Part shown: piece after piece, positions 50,443-62,412 of the stretch
Numbering within the stretch: position 1 is the stretch's first letter
How the letters are laid out: the number at the start of each line of letters is the position of its first letter
DNA from: Baylisascaris procyonis
Lineage: Eukaryota > Nematoda > Chromadorea > Rhabditida > Ascarididae
Reading direction: 5' to 3'
DNA length: 64,000 bases
NCBI GenBank assembly: GCA_037389465.1
Contig: JAZARR010000088.1
Coordinates: 4,712,001-4,776,000 of the forward strand
Program-made: the position numbers and the translations under genes
The notes under the pieces: generated by a model
What the model saw: only the letters and a program-made list of their open reading frames with translations
The model's database searches: none
Told to the model about the DNA's origin: nothing

Positions 50443-53185
50443 TGATCGCTATGCGACAATTTAGGGTTGCGTCAGATATGACAAGAAGGCATCATGTTAT
50501 ATATTTCTGCAAAACCTAGCAGTTAAGTGGACGATGTTCAAAAGCGCATATCGTGCCAACTCATCTGTTACGCCGCTTTTCTACTTGTATTTTACCTGAT
50601 CGCTGTGAAGTGCAATCCGATCGACTGCAAAATACAGGCGAATTTTTAGGCATCGTCACTGCCTACGAGCAAGTTAGTATAGTGGTCAAGCCTATCGTTA
50701 GTATAATACGAAAGAAACCTGGTAACACTCCAATTTCACTGGATCCGAAGTTAAAATCACCGAACAGGCAGACGCACAGACACACAGACACGACATCGCC
50801 ATAACTCATTTCGCAGGCATAAATTTGCAAAAACGCATAGAGATGAATCATTTGTAATAAATTGATGCAGGTGGCTGAATCATTTGAAGCATTCAGTCGG
50901 TTGCATATGCTAATAGTTCTTGCAACTATGGTTGGTTTGGTGAGCAGAAATGCAAAAGGGCATATCGTTTTAGCTCCCTTGCCAAGTTTCTCCACTCATA
51001 AAGGACCCACTTCCGGTCATTTAGTGGATATGAGAATCAATACTTCATGACAAAGTTTTATAGCTGCTTGATACTGTAAAACTTTGTCATAATCGAAATT
51101 TTACAGTGCAAAGTAACTGTAAAACCTCGACTTTGCAACGTGAAAGTCATTCTAGAACCTTATCTCTAAGAGCTGGAACCTATATTTAAAAAAAAAAATA
51201 AAAATTTTGAGATGGTGGCGGAAATATCGTCAAAGAGAACCTTTTAAAGTTTTTCGGAGAAAAATAAGTCAACTTTTCATTACTTCCACTAATAAAGCGA
51301 ATATGCCTATTTGAATTTTTAGTAAAAGTTATTCGCGTTAGCATAATGTTAAAAGTTAACTCTTAACGATTTGAAGTGAATGATCCTTATTTGGGCGAGT
51401 ATTCGATGCGATTTCGCTCACAAAGATATGATCAATGTTTCACTGATCTTGCTAATAGACATCTTATATGAGGACTTATGAACGGCAGAAAGTTATTTTA
51501 GAATCAAAGATTTTCCAAAATTTTAACTCAAAATTTTGCAATCAGTGATTAACTCATGCATTTAAAGTGATGTCCATTCTTGATGCGCATAAAAATTGAC
51601 TATTAAAAAATTATAATTTCCTGCAGATTATATAAAAATGTCAATTTTGCACAAAAATAATTACAAATTTCACTCATAGATTTCATAAAAATTTGAATAC
51701 ACAAGCAAATTGAGATAAATTTCACCCGGGTGAAAAACAATAGTTTCTCCTATCGATCCCTCGAGCATATTCGATCTCTATATTTGAATTTAACGCCCTA
51801 AACAAAACCGGCCTAAACTTGCTATATTTCCGTCTCGATTTTTCAAACTCGATGGACAAATCTTCAAATTTCGATGAAAATTTCGCAAAATTTAGGTCAG
51901 TTTTACTTTCTGAGACTAAATTCCAATGCAGCAATCGAGTATAGTTCATCGAACGAACAATAAAAGCTGTCAATAAAGATGTGGTTTAAAGATAAAAATG
52001 CGAACTTCCTAATAGTACATATGTAGTGATCAGATATATGTGAACTTTTAGTGATGAATACATGCAAATAAATGCAATCAATTTTGCATGCGATAAAGCA
52101 TTAAAAAAAAAATTAATAAATGAGAAATTTATCTTTAAGAAGGATCGCTCGTTGATGAGACGTCGATCAAGCGTTTCGATGAACGACACCCTCAACCAAT
52201 AGGTTGTAGTCATCTGGTTGCTAGCACAATGAAGACACTACAGAAACATAGAATCGCCACGTTTCTTTTCAATAGGCAATAGCGGCTGTCTGATGCGATG
52301 TGCCGATAAGCACATCATTGGAATCTATTCGCAACGATTGCATTGACCACCGTTATTTCTGCCCCCTCTTTACATTTCTATCGAATCAGATGGCTATCGT
52401 CAAATGTATTCATGTATGCCTGCTTTTCTGCCATGAAATAGCTTGATACTAGAATCTGTTAAATTCAGACAGCACTATGCTAGCATAACGAAGCGAAATA
52501 GGAGCTTTCAAGCTTCCAACGAAATGCAAAAAACTGCTCACAGAAAGAGCGCTTAAATTGTAAATGTAATCAAGAAGATGTCCATTGAAGACTAGAAATA
52601 ACATCAAAACTAATGCAAGAAGGGCTGGTATGATACTAGTACATGTCTCTTAGATGGTGAGTACGACGCCTCCTAGAAATGGCAGAATGCAAAGATAAGG
52701 AGCTTTATGAAGCGACTTGAAAGACATCGGGAGGTCGGTCACCCGTTTATTTAAGTGCGTTCAGATTCCTACTGAATAATCTGTGTACTTGATGTCATAG
52801 CGAAAAACAATGAACGAACTTACGATGCCCCACATAAGCGTAGAACAATAACTGCAAAGAAATTCGAACTTCCGGTTTTAATCGTGAGTATGGATGTAAC
52901 TATGAGGCTCAAGAAACTAGGACAAACAATTTATATAACTATTTTCGATTGCAGAATATCGATATAGCTGGTGAGCAAATATCAGATTACTGATCGTTGC
53001 AACGGGAGCAACATTTTCTGTCGATCAAAAGTAACCTGCGGAAACGCATCTTCCACCCTTCCTCCCAACCTTTGACTTAGTGTAAATCTGGTTGTACAGC
53101 GACAAGCATTATGATCAGTAGCATTCGCAGTTTCAGGGTCGCTGTGCATAATTGAGTAGCGATTGACAGAAGCTCAAGATTTCAG
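50443..53185. other. Intergenic region with nested inverted repeats
   Basis: No supported gene. The minus-strand frame at 50663-50995 (110 codons) has no splice context or similarity that I recognise. The notable structures are the hairpins at 51047-51124. Confidence 0.45.
51047..51124. repeat. Two adjacent inverted repeats sharing a TTTTACAGT motif
   Basis: atgacaaagttttatag (51047-51063) pairs with ctgtaaaactttgtcat (51074-51090): 17 bases with one mismatch and a 10-base loop. Immediately after, ttttacagt (51099-51107) pairs with actgtaaaa (51116-51124). The actgtaaaa half occurs in both structures. The pattern suggests a small inverted-repeat (MITE-like) element. Confidence 0.85.
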
Positions 53186-53602
53186 GGCTCTGAAGCAGCG
53201 AATGCTGATTCCAAAATGCGGAACACCTTGGGGATTCCCAGAATCGTATCAAGGTTGGATGCTGTTCGGCGTCGAATTCCTGTCCCATCCAGCATTTTCC
53301 GCAAGATGTGTAGAAGCATCAACTATGCTTGCGAAGAGCAGGATGACGTATTGGTAAATGCTGGATTGCGAAACTACACGGAATGCTCACGCGTCGCTTG
53401 TCTGGCGCCGCATGACGCATCGAGAAACACGTGCGTGGAATCCCACATACAGCAAACCGATTGCGTTTATGTTTTGCATTCAACAAGAAGCTATTTTGTG
53501 GCAAGGCAGCAATTGAAGGGGGTTTCTTGCAGTTTCTCTCGAGTATACAAGCTGGCGGAATTTCAACATTGCCGCAGAAGCCATGTGCATATTAAGGCAT
53601 AA
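53186..53602 (+). CDS. Unrecognised open frame, possible exon
   Basis: After a tidy acceptor (caagatttcag ending at 53185) a frame of about 138 codons stays open to a stop at 53600-53602. It begins GSEAANADSKMRNTLGIPRI and includes several cysteines (MCRSINYACEE, NYTECSRVACLAP). Base composition is less AT-biased than the surroundings. A donor-like gtaaat at about 53354 could end the exon in phase 0 after about 56 codons. I recognise no domain. Other frames on both strands are also partly open, which lowers confidence. A decayed mobile element is an alternative. Confidence 0.25.
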   Translation, partial: GSEAANADSKMRNTLGIPRIVSRLDAVRRRIPVPSSIFRKMCRSINYACEEQDDVLVNAGLRNYTECSRVACLAPHDASRNTCVESHIQQTDCVYVLHSTRSYFVARQQLKGVSCSFSRVYKLAEFQHCRRSHVHIKA

Positions 53603-56458
53603 ACGCCGAATTAAAGCAAATAGTATACAAGCTTGCAATGCGTTTTTTAAAGACTATTGTTTTCTTCGGAAAAAAAGCTTGTTCTTTTTTCGGTATTTGA
53701 ATTATTCGTACAAAGACCTCTTCATAACGCCTTCCTTTGAGATGGAGAGAGGACGGCAAAAAAGCGAGGGATCCGCTCCAATATCTGAAGGCTGATGATA
53801 GTGGAACACGGAAAAGATGAATTGACCATTACAATGTAAACCACTGAATGATCACAATCCAAATAATTCAGGTAAATATTGAAATTATATTTGATAGATG
53901 CAAAACCTGTTCGGTATGTCCGAAGTCGATGGAGCCTCTGAACGATATCCCTTTAAGGCGATCAAGCATCGAAACGCGGTTCGCACCGCGTTGTGGATGC
54001 GGCATTGGGGAAAAAGAGTACCTGAAAATACAACTCAGCGAGGTAACCTTTATTGCTTGATTATCCGATCGATGACATCTCACGAACGAACATTTGGGAA
54101 CGACTGAACGTTTCAACCTTAGACGACTTAAATCGGAAATTCGAATTGTTCGACCTCAGTCTGTATCGTATGACCTCCTCGAATTAAAAGCCTCTGCAAT
54201 CAAAATAGTGAACTCTCTGTAGTAGCTCCCACAGGCTTTCTCGGTTGAGTGAGGATAAGTTCCAAGCAGTGTGGTCAGCATTGGATGAGGGTAGACGTCC
54301 AGAGGTCACACTTTACAGACAACGATTTAACAATTCAAGTTCCCAGCGAAAGGTTCAAAAACCATAATATCTGACCGCTGCGTAATATTTCACCGATATA
54401 AATCAGCGGTCGAATAGTAAAAATTATAGCGCGACTTGTTAAAGTTACGAAAAGGCGAACGAACGAATAAGCGAACTCAAAAGATTGCTATCTCTAATTA
54501 CCGCCTAAATCTATTGTAGGTAATACACATCGATTGTGGCTTTACAATGTTTCCTTATCGCTAAACTACCACGATAATGTCTTTGAAGAAACATTTCAAC
54601 ATTTTAAAATATACATCTAAACACAGGTGCTTTCACCGTTAATCAAACGTATTACCTTATAAGATGCTGCTGAAATATATTGTGGAAGAGTGTGAAATGG
54701 CGTAGAAACAATGTAAAGTACAATATAGTATGATAGACGCTATTCATAGAAAGTAGAACACAATCATTGCATATCTGAAGAAATATTGGCGGCGCAAACA
54801 TTATTATACACACAAATGAATTTCTGAAAACTATGAATATTCATATAAACGAATATCTGCTTCGCCGAAATGATTTGCGAATAAATGCACACGTCAATAA
54901 TCGAATAAAGCAGGCCCTAGAGCGATTAATGAAAACTTCAAAGGAATTTCGAAAACACAATTGTAGAGGAGGTTTGGAATAGCGCTAAGTGGATGGGAAC
55001 CTCATCGAGGAAGGATTGAAATTTAGATGGCTTTCTCATATGGCACACTTTATTATGTTTACATATGCGTTATCCGATATTACTCTTGTTTTATTCTTGC
55101 ATATTTTTGTAAAAGAATGAATTTATCCACTGTATTTGGCCATCTATTTTTGCAAATCTTCCGAAACATTTGTATAATGAAAGTAGATTAGTGATTATAG
55201 AGATGAGGGAATTGGCGTGTTGATAGCATCGATAAAATACGTCAACATTGGTCATATATGCATTATTCGATAGTCAACTTTGATTATTGCGTTTTTTATC
55301 GAACTTTTCAAGCGGATGAGAGATTGCTTTCTTGAATTTTCGATATTATTGGAGCGTTGGTGAAGAATATCGATAGAGAAGAGAAATTATTATAAGCTGC
55401 CTCAGGTGAATGACTTACGGACAATACTTGAACTCGGCCACTTTATCAATCCGAATATTTTATGCATCAGCTACAATAAATTAAAAGCATGCATGAATAT
55501 AAGCAATCGAAAAAAGCAAATTGCGTGATATGCGTGCAACTGTGAAAGACCCGATTGCATAAAGACATTACAATTTGAACGTGAGAACACTTTCGCATGT
55601 ATCAATTTCTCTCTCTGATGAAAGATTAAATAATTGAGCGCTCCTCCAAAAAAAAAAAAAAATTTTTTTTTTTTGCTGCTTTGAATATTGACTTTCATCT
55701 TCTCTTATTGCAATATTCCAGAAATTCATCACTCACTCTTCCTCTTACCTTTATCTATTTGGAGAAATTTGATTTCAATGGATTGCTCATTTAGCGGCAT
55801 AAAAAATCACTCTAGTACATGCATATATAGATTATGCGATCATCAACTGAAGGTCATAATTTTGATCGCATTTCAAGTGATCAATCATATCGCTCGAAAA
55901 AAGAATGCTGTTTTCAACGTTTTCGATGTGGGCGGCAATAACAGCTGTTATGCATTAAAACGTATGTGTAGCGAACACAGTATGCCACAATGAGATCTAC
56001 AAGTTTTGAAGTGTTTCATAAATGAAATACACTTGCACAAAAAAAATGATCTGAACAACAGTGTCGGTTAAATAATCCCGCCTCCCCCCCCCCCCCACCC
56101 CAATCATTATCACCCCTGAGTGGTATGGATTTGCAAAGAAACGTTTCGAAGCTGGTGTCATTGAATGTGCGCAAACTCTACTTCATAGTGGCAATGCAGT
56201 TTTGTTTGTACAGGAGGTTAACGCTAACACTACAAGCTTGTCACACTACGAATGATTGCGCATTCTGCTGCAAATGCAACAGACCACCTACTCGAAAATC
56301 GACCACTGTGTACGTGAAGCACGTTTGAATAGTCGCCACCTTCATTCGTGAGTTCTCCCTCTCCCCTTCTATGCCCTGTCCATTCTTCCCCCTTCCCCCT
56401 CCAGCACTGCACATAAATGTTGAAAATATGCATTTTCTAATTTGATAGTCTTCATTTT
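53603..56458. other. Intergenic region, no supported gene
   Basis: Overlapping short frames at 53848-54116 occur on both strands, one with CKTCSVC, but none has splice support. An 8-bp inverted repeat (gaccgctg / cagcggtc) lies at about 54378-54412. A mixed A then T run lies at about 55647-55675. A 13-base C tract lies at 56084-56096. Confidence 0.4.
56084..56096. repeat. Poly-C tract (13 bases)
   Basis: Run of 13 Cs followed by ACCCC. Confidence 0.85.
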
Positions 56459-56751
56459 TCACCGTCCAATTTCAGTATCAATTTCAACTTTAACTCTAAA
56501 GCTCTTTATAAAATTTATTTTACTATGTATTTGCTCGAATTTAATACTTTGCTGTGGAATGCTGATTTTCGACGAAACATCGAACATCAATGTCAAATAA
56601 CCTACCGTAGGATCAATGCACCAACGTGTGCATCGTCTAGCTTTAGCGAGTGCGGAGTTTTTGTTGGCCATGGATGTTGCAAGCAACGCACGCGATAGGA
56701 CATTCGATGACGCGTTTTGTGCGCTCTTGCTCACATCTACATCGATCCAGT
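56459..56751 (-). CDS. Unrecognised minus-strand open frame, possible exon
   Basis: After an acceptor (ttgaaatgtgctag) ending at 56752 a frame of about 97 codons runs to a TGA at 56459-56461. Its first half (WIDVDVSKSAQNASSNVL, then ALLATSMANKNSALAKARR) is less AT-biased and looks protein-like. The donor CCTACG|gtaggt could end the exon near 56604. No domain is recognised and no partner exon was found. Confidence 0.2.
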
Positions 56752-57394
56752 CTAGCACATTTCAATAGTGTTCCGCTTGCTCCCACTAGCGCCACATGGA
56801 CATATCGACCATCTAGTCAGCTAAGAGGGAGAGTCTGATTTTCTGAGTGAATATGGGATAAGCAGTAGCAAAATAGGGGGACATAAAATGTCATAGGCCT
56901 ACACAAATTGTGTGTGTAGGAAGAGAGAGGGAGAGGGGGATGGAGGAGCGGAGAGGAGAGGTAAGCTGTCGAGGATACTCGGTTGGAGGTTGTCGAAATT
57001 ATTCATTACATTAACTCGCCTTATTGTGCGCATTTAATAAACTTTTGCAACCTGTCGCTGACAGTTGCTGCGTATATTCATAGCACTAGGTAAGCATTCA
57101 CAGCAGCATCGTGCGCAAACAGTAGACCATCTAATGCAGTCAGCTTGGAAGCCTGCTTCTTGCTAACATACCTGAAGAACAATGCGCAAACACTTACACA
57201 TAATTTTTCTGCCCAGCGAAATGTAATACAGTCGAGGTTGACTCGTATTCTCCTTCACACTATCTTTTTCAGTTTTAAGTTTATTGGAACTTTTTCGTCC
57301 ATTTCCCCCTCCCCAAATCTCATATATTACTCAAATTTCATTTGCTGCTTAAATGTCGAGCTTAGTAAGGTGTGCAATCTTATTGCCTATTCAC

Positions 57395-57663
57395 CGATGG
57401 AAGATGGACAATTCAATCTCGTTATCTGTAACGTTTCTTTGCAAATACATCATCAATAGGCACACAAATTGACCAACATTATTGTGTAGCGCATTGCCCA
57501 ATATAAAAATAATTTGCATTGAAAAAAGAACAACAACAATAACAATACTATGTGCAAATATATTACTCAAGTAATCAGTTGTATGAAAGAATTTTAGCAC
57601 ACAAAATAGAAATATAAAATACGATGCAAAGAAAGTGAAAAGTCCGTTTAAAACATAAATCCA
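57395..57663 (-). CDS. Possible exon of a multi-pass membrane protein
   Basis: Between an acceptor (cattcgctaag, ending at 57664) and a donor (CATCG|gtgaat) lies an 89-codon frame with at least two strongly hydrophobic segments: WIYVLNGLFTFFASYFIFLF at the start and SIVIVVVLFSMQIIFILG about 25 residues later. It then reads QRNVTDNEIELSIFHR. The layout recalls the last helices of 7TM chemoreceptor-like proteins (gustatory-receptor-like families have a charged stretch before the final helix), but the match is too weak to name it. No further exon was identified on either side. Confidence 0.28.
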
Positions 57664-59502
57664 CTTAGCGAATGGATGATATTGGAAAGCACATTGAGCA
57701 ATTGGCAAAATTTATGTGAAAATAGCGCAAATAATGATTTTATTAAAATTGAAATTCACTTTCACGTGACCACACGGAAATGAATGAAAATTTTTGTTGA
57801 GCCCTTAATTCGTTGAGAAGGATGCGGAAAATGCTTCAACAATTGGCAGAAACATAAGCTACCAATGGGAAGTTTTGAAGCAACTCCCTTATGGATCTGA
57901 TTATGCGTTTCAACAGCACGAAAACGGTGCATTTTTCTAAGAAAGCTTTGTTTTAGCGCAACTTGCGCTAAAGACGTAAATTTAACACTAACATGCGCAC
58001 GCTCAAAGAATCGACTTCTTCGTGCAATACAAGAAGATGATGCAGTTGAACATTATCACGAAGTACCAAAAAAACGTCGACCGGAAGTGAAGAGGGAGAG
58101 CGTTGATGTAAGCTGGCAAGTATCAGCTAGCTGTGCGTGAAATCATAAAGCGCCATTCAACCCGCAAGCCGCGTGTGCGACGCTCCTCGCGCTAACGTAT
58201 GCAAATGCGACGAACTGAGCTCTAAGGGAGAGCAGAGTTGCACCTCGTCTCATAATGCCTCGGCAGTCAGCCGGCTGGCACTCGAGGAAAACATGCGTCC
58301 TCGATGCATATCCAAATGCTGATGCATTCCTGTCGCCAATTTTTTCTTCACACAAACCACTCAGCACGTTTTCACGTCAATAGTTCTTTGAAGAAGAATG
58401 GCTCGAGAAGCGACATCAAGCACAGCTTAAAAATAGCGTAGAATATAGTGTGTGACTTATACTTCCTATGCTATTGAATTGCATTCAAAACTAACAGTAA
58501 TGACTAAGATGCTTTCCGTTTTCTATATCTTCCTCTGTATTACCGCCCACCTGCAACCATAGAAAATAAGACTGCATTATTCATGAGATCACGTACGCTT
58601 AGCCGATTATATAGACGAAAGAGCAAGATTTTAGCATTTGAGAGCAGATCGTGTTAAAAATTGAGCAACAAAAACGTGCATTATAGAGGATTGCCCACAA
58701 AGCTCATCATCGAGATGGATTAGCTATGTAAATTTGATAGTGAAGCTTTTTGTCGTCACGTCATTTATATGTAAGTAACAAAAAATGTTAACGCGCTTAT
58801 CAATGAGCATATACTTCGAGCACTCGTAAAATTCAACATTCATATATATTTACGCATAAAAATTTTATCATTGATAATTCTATCATATTGTTTCATATTC
58901 ATGACGTAATAACGAAAAAAATATGGAAAAAATTATTGGGTTCATCTTTTGGAAAATGGAAATATCGATTGCATTTTTTTTCGTAAATTCCTTGTCATTC
59001 TCATATTGCGAGCATCTCATTTCCTCAAAAAATTGTTGAAAAGAACAGTAGTGCAAATATGCGCTGTTCATTATTTTCTCAAGCAAATAGGAAAACGCAG
59101 CAGAAAGGATGATGTAATATGCGCTTTTTATAAGTTTATCTAGTAAACCAATCGATTCCATCAATGTTCAAAGCGAACTATAAAACGACGTCTCACATAT
59201 TTGGGCAAATTTATCCCCTGTGCAAGCTTAGAGTGATAAGATTGACTAGCATTTTCTATGACGCGTTCAACTGTCGATAATTCACAGGTAAAAGCAACGA
59301 AATTGAGGATAATAGGAGTTCATCCAATACTATATATTTATTACATATCATGGTTACATTTTTTTAATTCGGAGTATGATATCACTCTACTGATCGATAG
59401 ATACACAAAGATAGAAAATATTTACGGATTTGATCTTGCTGCTCGAAGAACTTTTCGAAAAATGCAAAACGACCGAAAAATATTTATTTATTTATTTACT
59501 AG

Positions 59503-59618
59503 CATATCTGATGCAAAGGGAGACAAAACAAGGTCAGTGTTGTACAAAGCTTCAAACCCTTAGCGCACTGTCAGTTTGCAAACACAAGGTGATGCCATAT
59601 GTAGAGAGCATATTTCAG
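59503..59618 (+). CDS. Possible exon, unrecognised
   Basis: It is bounded by a pyrimidine-rich acceptor (tttatttactag) and a consensus donor (TTTCAG|gtaaga). From the ATG at 59511 the frame is open (MQRETKQGQCCTKLQTLSAL then KVMPYVESIFQ) and ends in phase 0. No domain is recognised. The next open frame (59849-60082) has no acceptor in a compatible phase. Confidence 0.22.
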
Positions 59619-59848
59619 GTAAGAAGCACATTTCCTACAAATACCTAATGTTTGAAATGTTAAAACAATTATGCTGAATAATAATAAATATTTAGAAAAA
59701 TCATAGAATTATAATGAAATAATAAAGCTAAGAAAGCACTTCTAATTGAATAGAAATGCATAGATTAGCATATTCATATACAAATAATAGAAAATTAGGA
59801 TAATTCCGAAATTAATGCCTCAACAATTTGCGTTATAACTCGGCGAAT

Positions 59849-60082
59849 ATGGGACGACAACAATCAGAAAAACCAAAACAATGCGTTAATTTGAAAGTCT
59901 GCAACACCGATTCTATGGACTTATCGAGTCTACTACCTTCACTCATACATCTTGTAACCATCGATGAACCTTTCAATAAAAATCTGTTGATATCACGAGC
60001 GAAAGCCTACTATCTAGTAACCCGATATGGTGACGATATGATAACCAAACCACAACCAAGCATGTATGAACAGATAGAGTAG
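59849..60082 (+). CDS. Possible small open frame, 77 codons
   Basis: ATG at 59849 opens a frame with mixed composition (MGRQQSEKPKQCVNLKVCN, later DDMITKPQPSMYEQIE) ending in TAG at 60082. There is no signal peptide, domain or splice context. It could be chance. Confidence 0.18.
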   Translation: MGRQQSEKPKQCVNLKVCNTDSMDLSSLLPSLIHLVTIDEPFNKNLLISRAKAYYLVTRYGDDMITKPQPSMYEQIE

Positions 60083-62412
60083 TAATGAGTTTTATTTATC
60101 TATGGGGAATCGTTAATGCGTGACCTTACGGTTGTTTGCTTGAAGGCATCTCATTATATGAATCGGTCAGGATAGGCAAATAAATTTTTTTCTAAATAAA
60201 AATTATCACATAGAAGGAAAGTTTTGGTTGCAAAAAAAGCGAAGAAAAAATTTCCAATTATTTAAATTTCAAGTTTTGTCTGCAAAATGCTGATCATAGA
60301 TCATCGCACAAAATCATAAAAATTTAATGTTATACATTTTTCGATAAATAAACATATTCTAATCACATTTGTCATTGCAATTAAAATATGGAAAAAATAC
60401 GATGAAAATGTTTCATCGCGAAAAAAAATTTCTCCCCGATTTACAAAAAAAAATATTTCGTCAACAAAATGAAATAAGTTAGCATAAAAAACTGTATATT
60501 TCGAATTGACTAGGTACAAGTCATCGAAAGAAGCCCTAAATTCAATGATATAAACAATAAAGTGGTTATTTATCTAATAATCTTCCGTTCGAACTCGTGT
60601 TTTTTTCCGTTCGAACAATTTTCCTTTCGAACTCCTATCCTTCAAATATGTAAACTAAACCAAGAGCACCAAAAATATCTGCGTGAAAATGAGCATGGCC
60701 ACCAATGCTGAATGTGTTCTAAGTTGCATGGATAGCATGTTCAACAGTATTTAATAACTATAAATTATACTACTAATATATTGGCCATCTTTTTTGATCT
60801 ACTTCAACAAAGGAATATCTTCTTTACGATTCCGATCAGTGAATTCTATGATTGCCACAACTTTATTGTGTTACATAAAGCATACATAAAGTATAGGTAT
60901 ATTTTCTTCGATCACCGTAATGCACTTAGAGGGCATACTTAAGAAATAGTGATGGCACATAATTTAGAAATTTAGGATGACGTGCAAGGGAATCTCTCAG
61001 AAATCTTTGTAGATCTAATTGCCAAATTGCTCGATACTGATGGCGCAATGAAGTCGATCCTTTCGGTGATCATCGTCGTTGTTTTCATTTACTAATTTGA
61101 GCTAAATTTCACCCGTATTTGTATTTTCTTGCATTTTTTTTTTGCATTTTTGCCAAACCGTCTTCCTATAGCATTGGAATATAGTCCTTCCATCATTCCA
61201 AACATTTTTTCCATAAAAATCATTCATAGTAAATAATATAAATGGCGCGATATTATGCACTAAATGTTGCCATTTGACAATAACAATTTCTTATATGATG
61301 TGCATGCAATTCACATGAATTGCGCGGTTATCGATAAGGGTTTAGTTCAGTTAGGGACCAAACAAGATTAAAAAAGGTAACAAAATTTTATTGGCAAATA
61401 AGTTAATCGAAAAATGAAAGGAACTTCACAAAAAAAGAGATAACAAATCACACCGGATAACACGCAAACCAGCATGAATCGTTTCAAGGATGAACTGGAG
61501 CGAAAATCGACGAAATGAAGAAAGACACGCTGATTACAGCATCAATACAACAATTTATAACAAAACCTTAGCTGAAGGGGGTGATAATACCATCATTCCT
61601 TTTACCATAGGCATAACCCTTCTTTATGCAATGAATTGAGCAATTCTAAATCGAGGTTGCGAAATCGTGGCTAAACGCCTTGAGGATCTTCGATGTGGGA
61701 TGCAGATTCTTACCAAAATATAACAGATTAAAAAGTCGGGCATGAGATATCGCAGTGCGCTTCGGAGATTTTAAAAAAGGGCATAAAATGATACCCTCGA
61801 AACACTGCGCCGCTACTTAGCGATGAAATTTGACGAGGGGCATCTGTAGAAACATCGAAAGTCAGCAAATGGGGGAGGCGGGAGGGACCATTAGGATCAT
61901 AAACGCCTCATCAAAAGTAAGTTTTTCACAGAGGCTATAAGTACGATTTGCCGATCGCGAAGGCAAGCACCGCAGAATGCAAGAAAGATAGCCGAAGGCT
62001 AGCAATACAGTACGGCATTACCGATGAGCAATTAAAAGGGGTTGACAAAAGCCGAGTTGTACAACTATCCTTGAGAAATATAATAGCGCCATCATAGATA
62101 GAAATATCGACATAACCATAGTAATCTCACACAAAGTTTTTACATTTCATGAAGTCATGCGACCACCTATTACATAGCATAGTTACATAGCTTATTACAT
62201 ACCATAATCAACATGCTGAGAATAGTGTCCACCAATCACCACATTTCTAACCAACGGGAAAGGAAGTTAAACCGCAGCATGATTTTCAAAGTCTTTGGCG
62301 AAAAAAGAATACTGAACGAACAAAAAGAACTTCATGTTTCCGAGAATCCAACGCTTACTACACATTCTTCAAATTTCAGCTATTCATATGCGCAAATAGC
62401 AATGTCAGTTGT

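Larger units (their letters stand above)
57664..62412. other. Intergenic region, only weak coding signals
   Basis: There are isolated possible coding pieces (see 59503-59618 and 59849-60082) but no gene model. At 60583-60632 there are three TTCC(G/T)TTCGAAC motifs with a palindromic GTTCGAAC core. The rest is AT-rich without visible structure. Confidence 0.4.
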
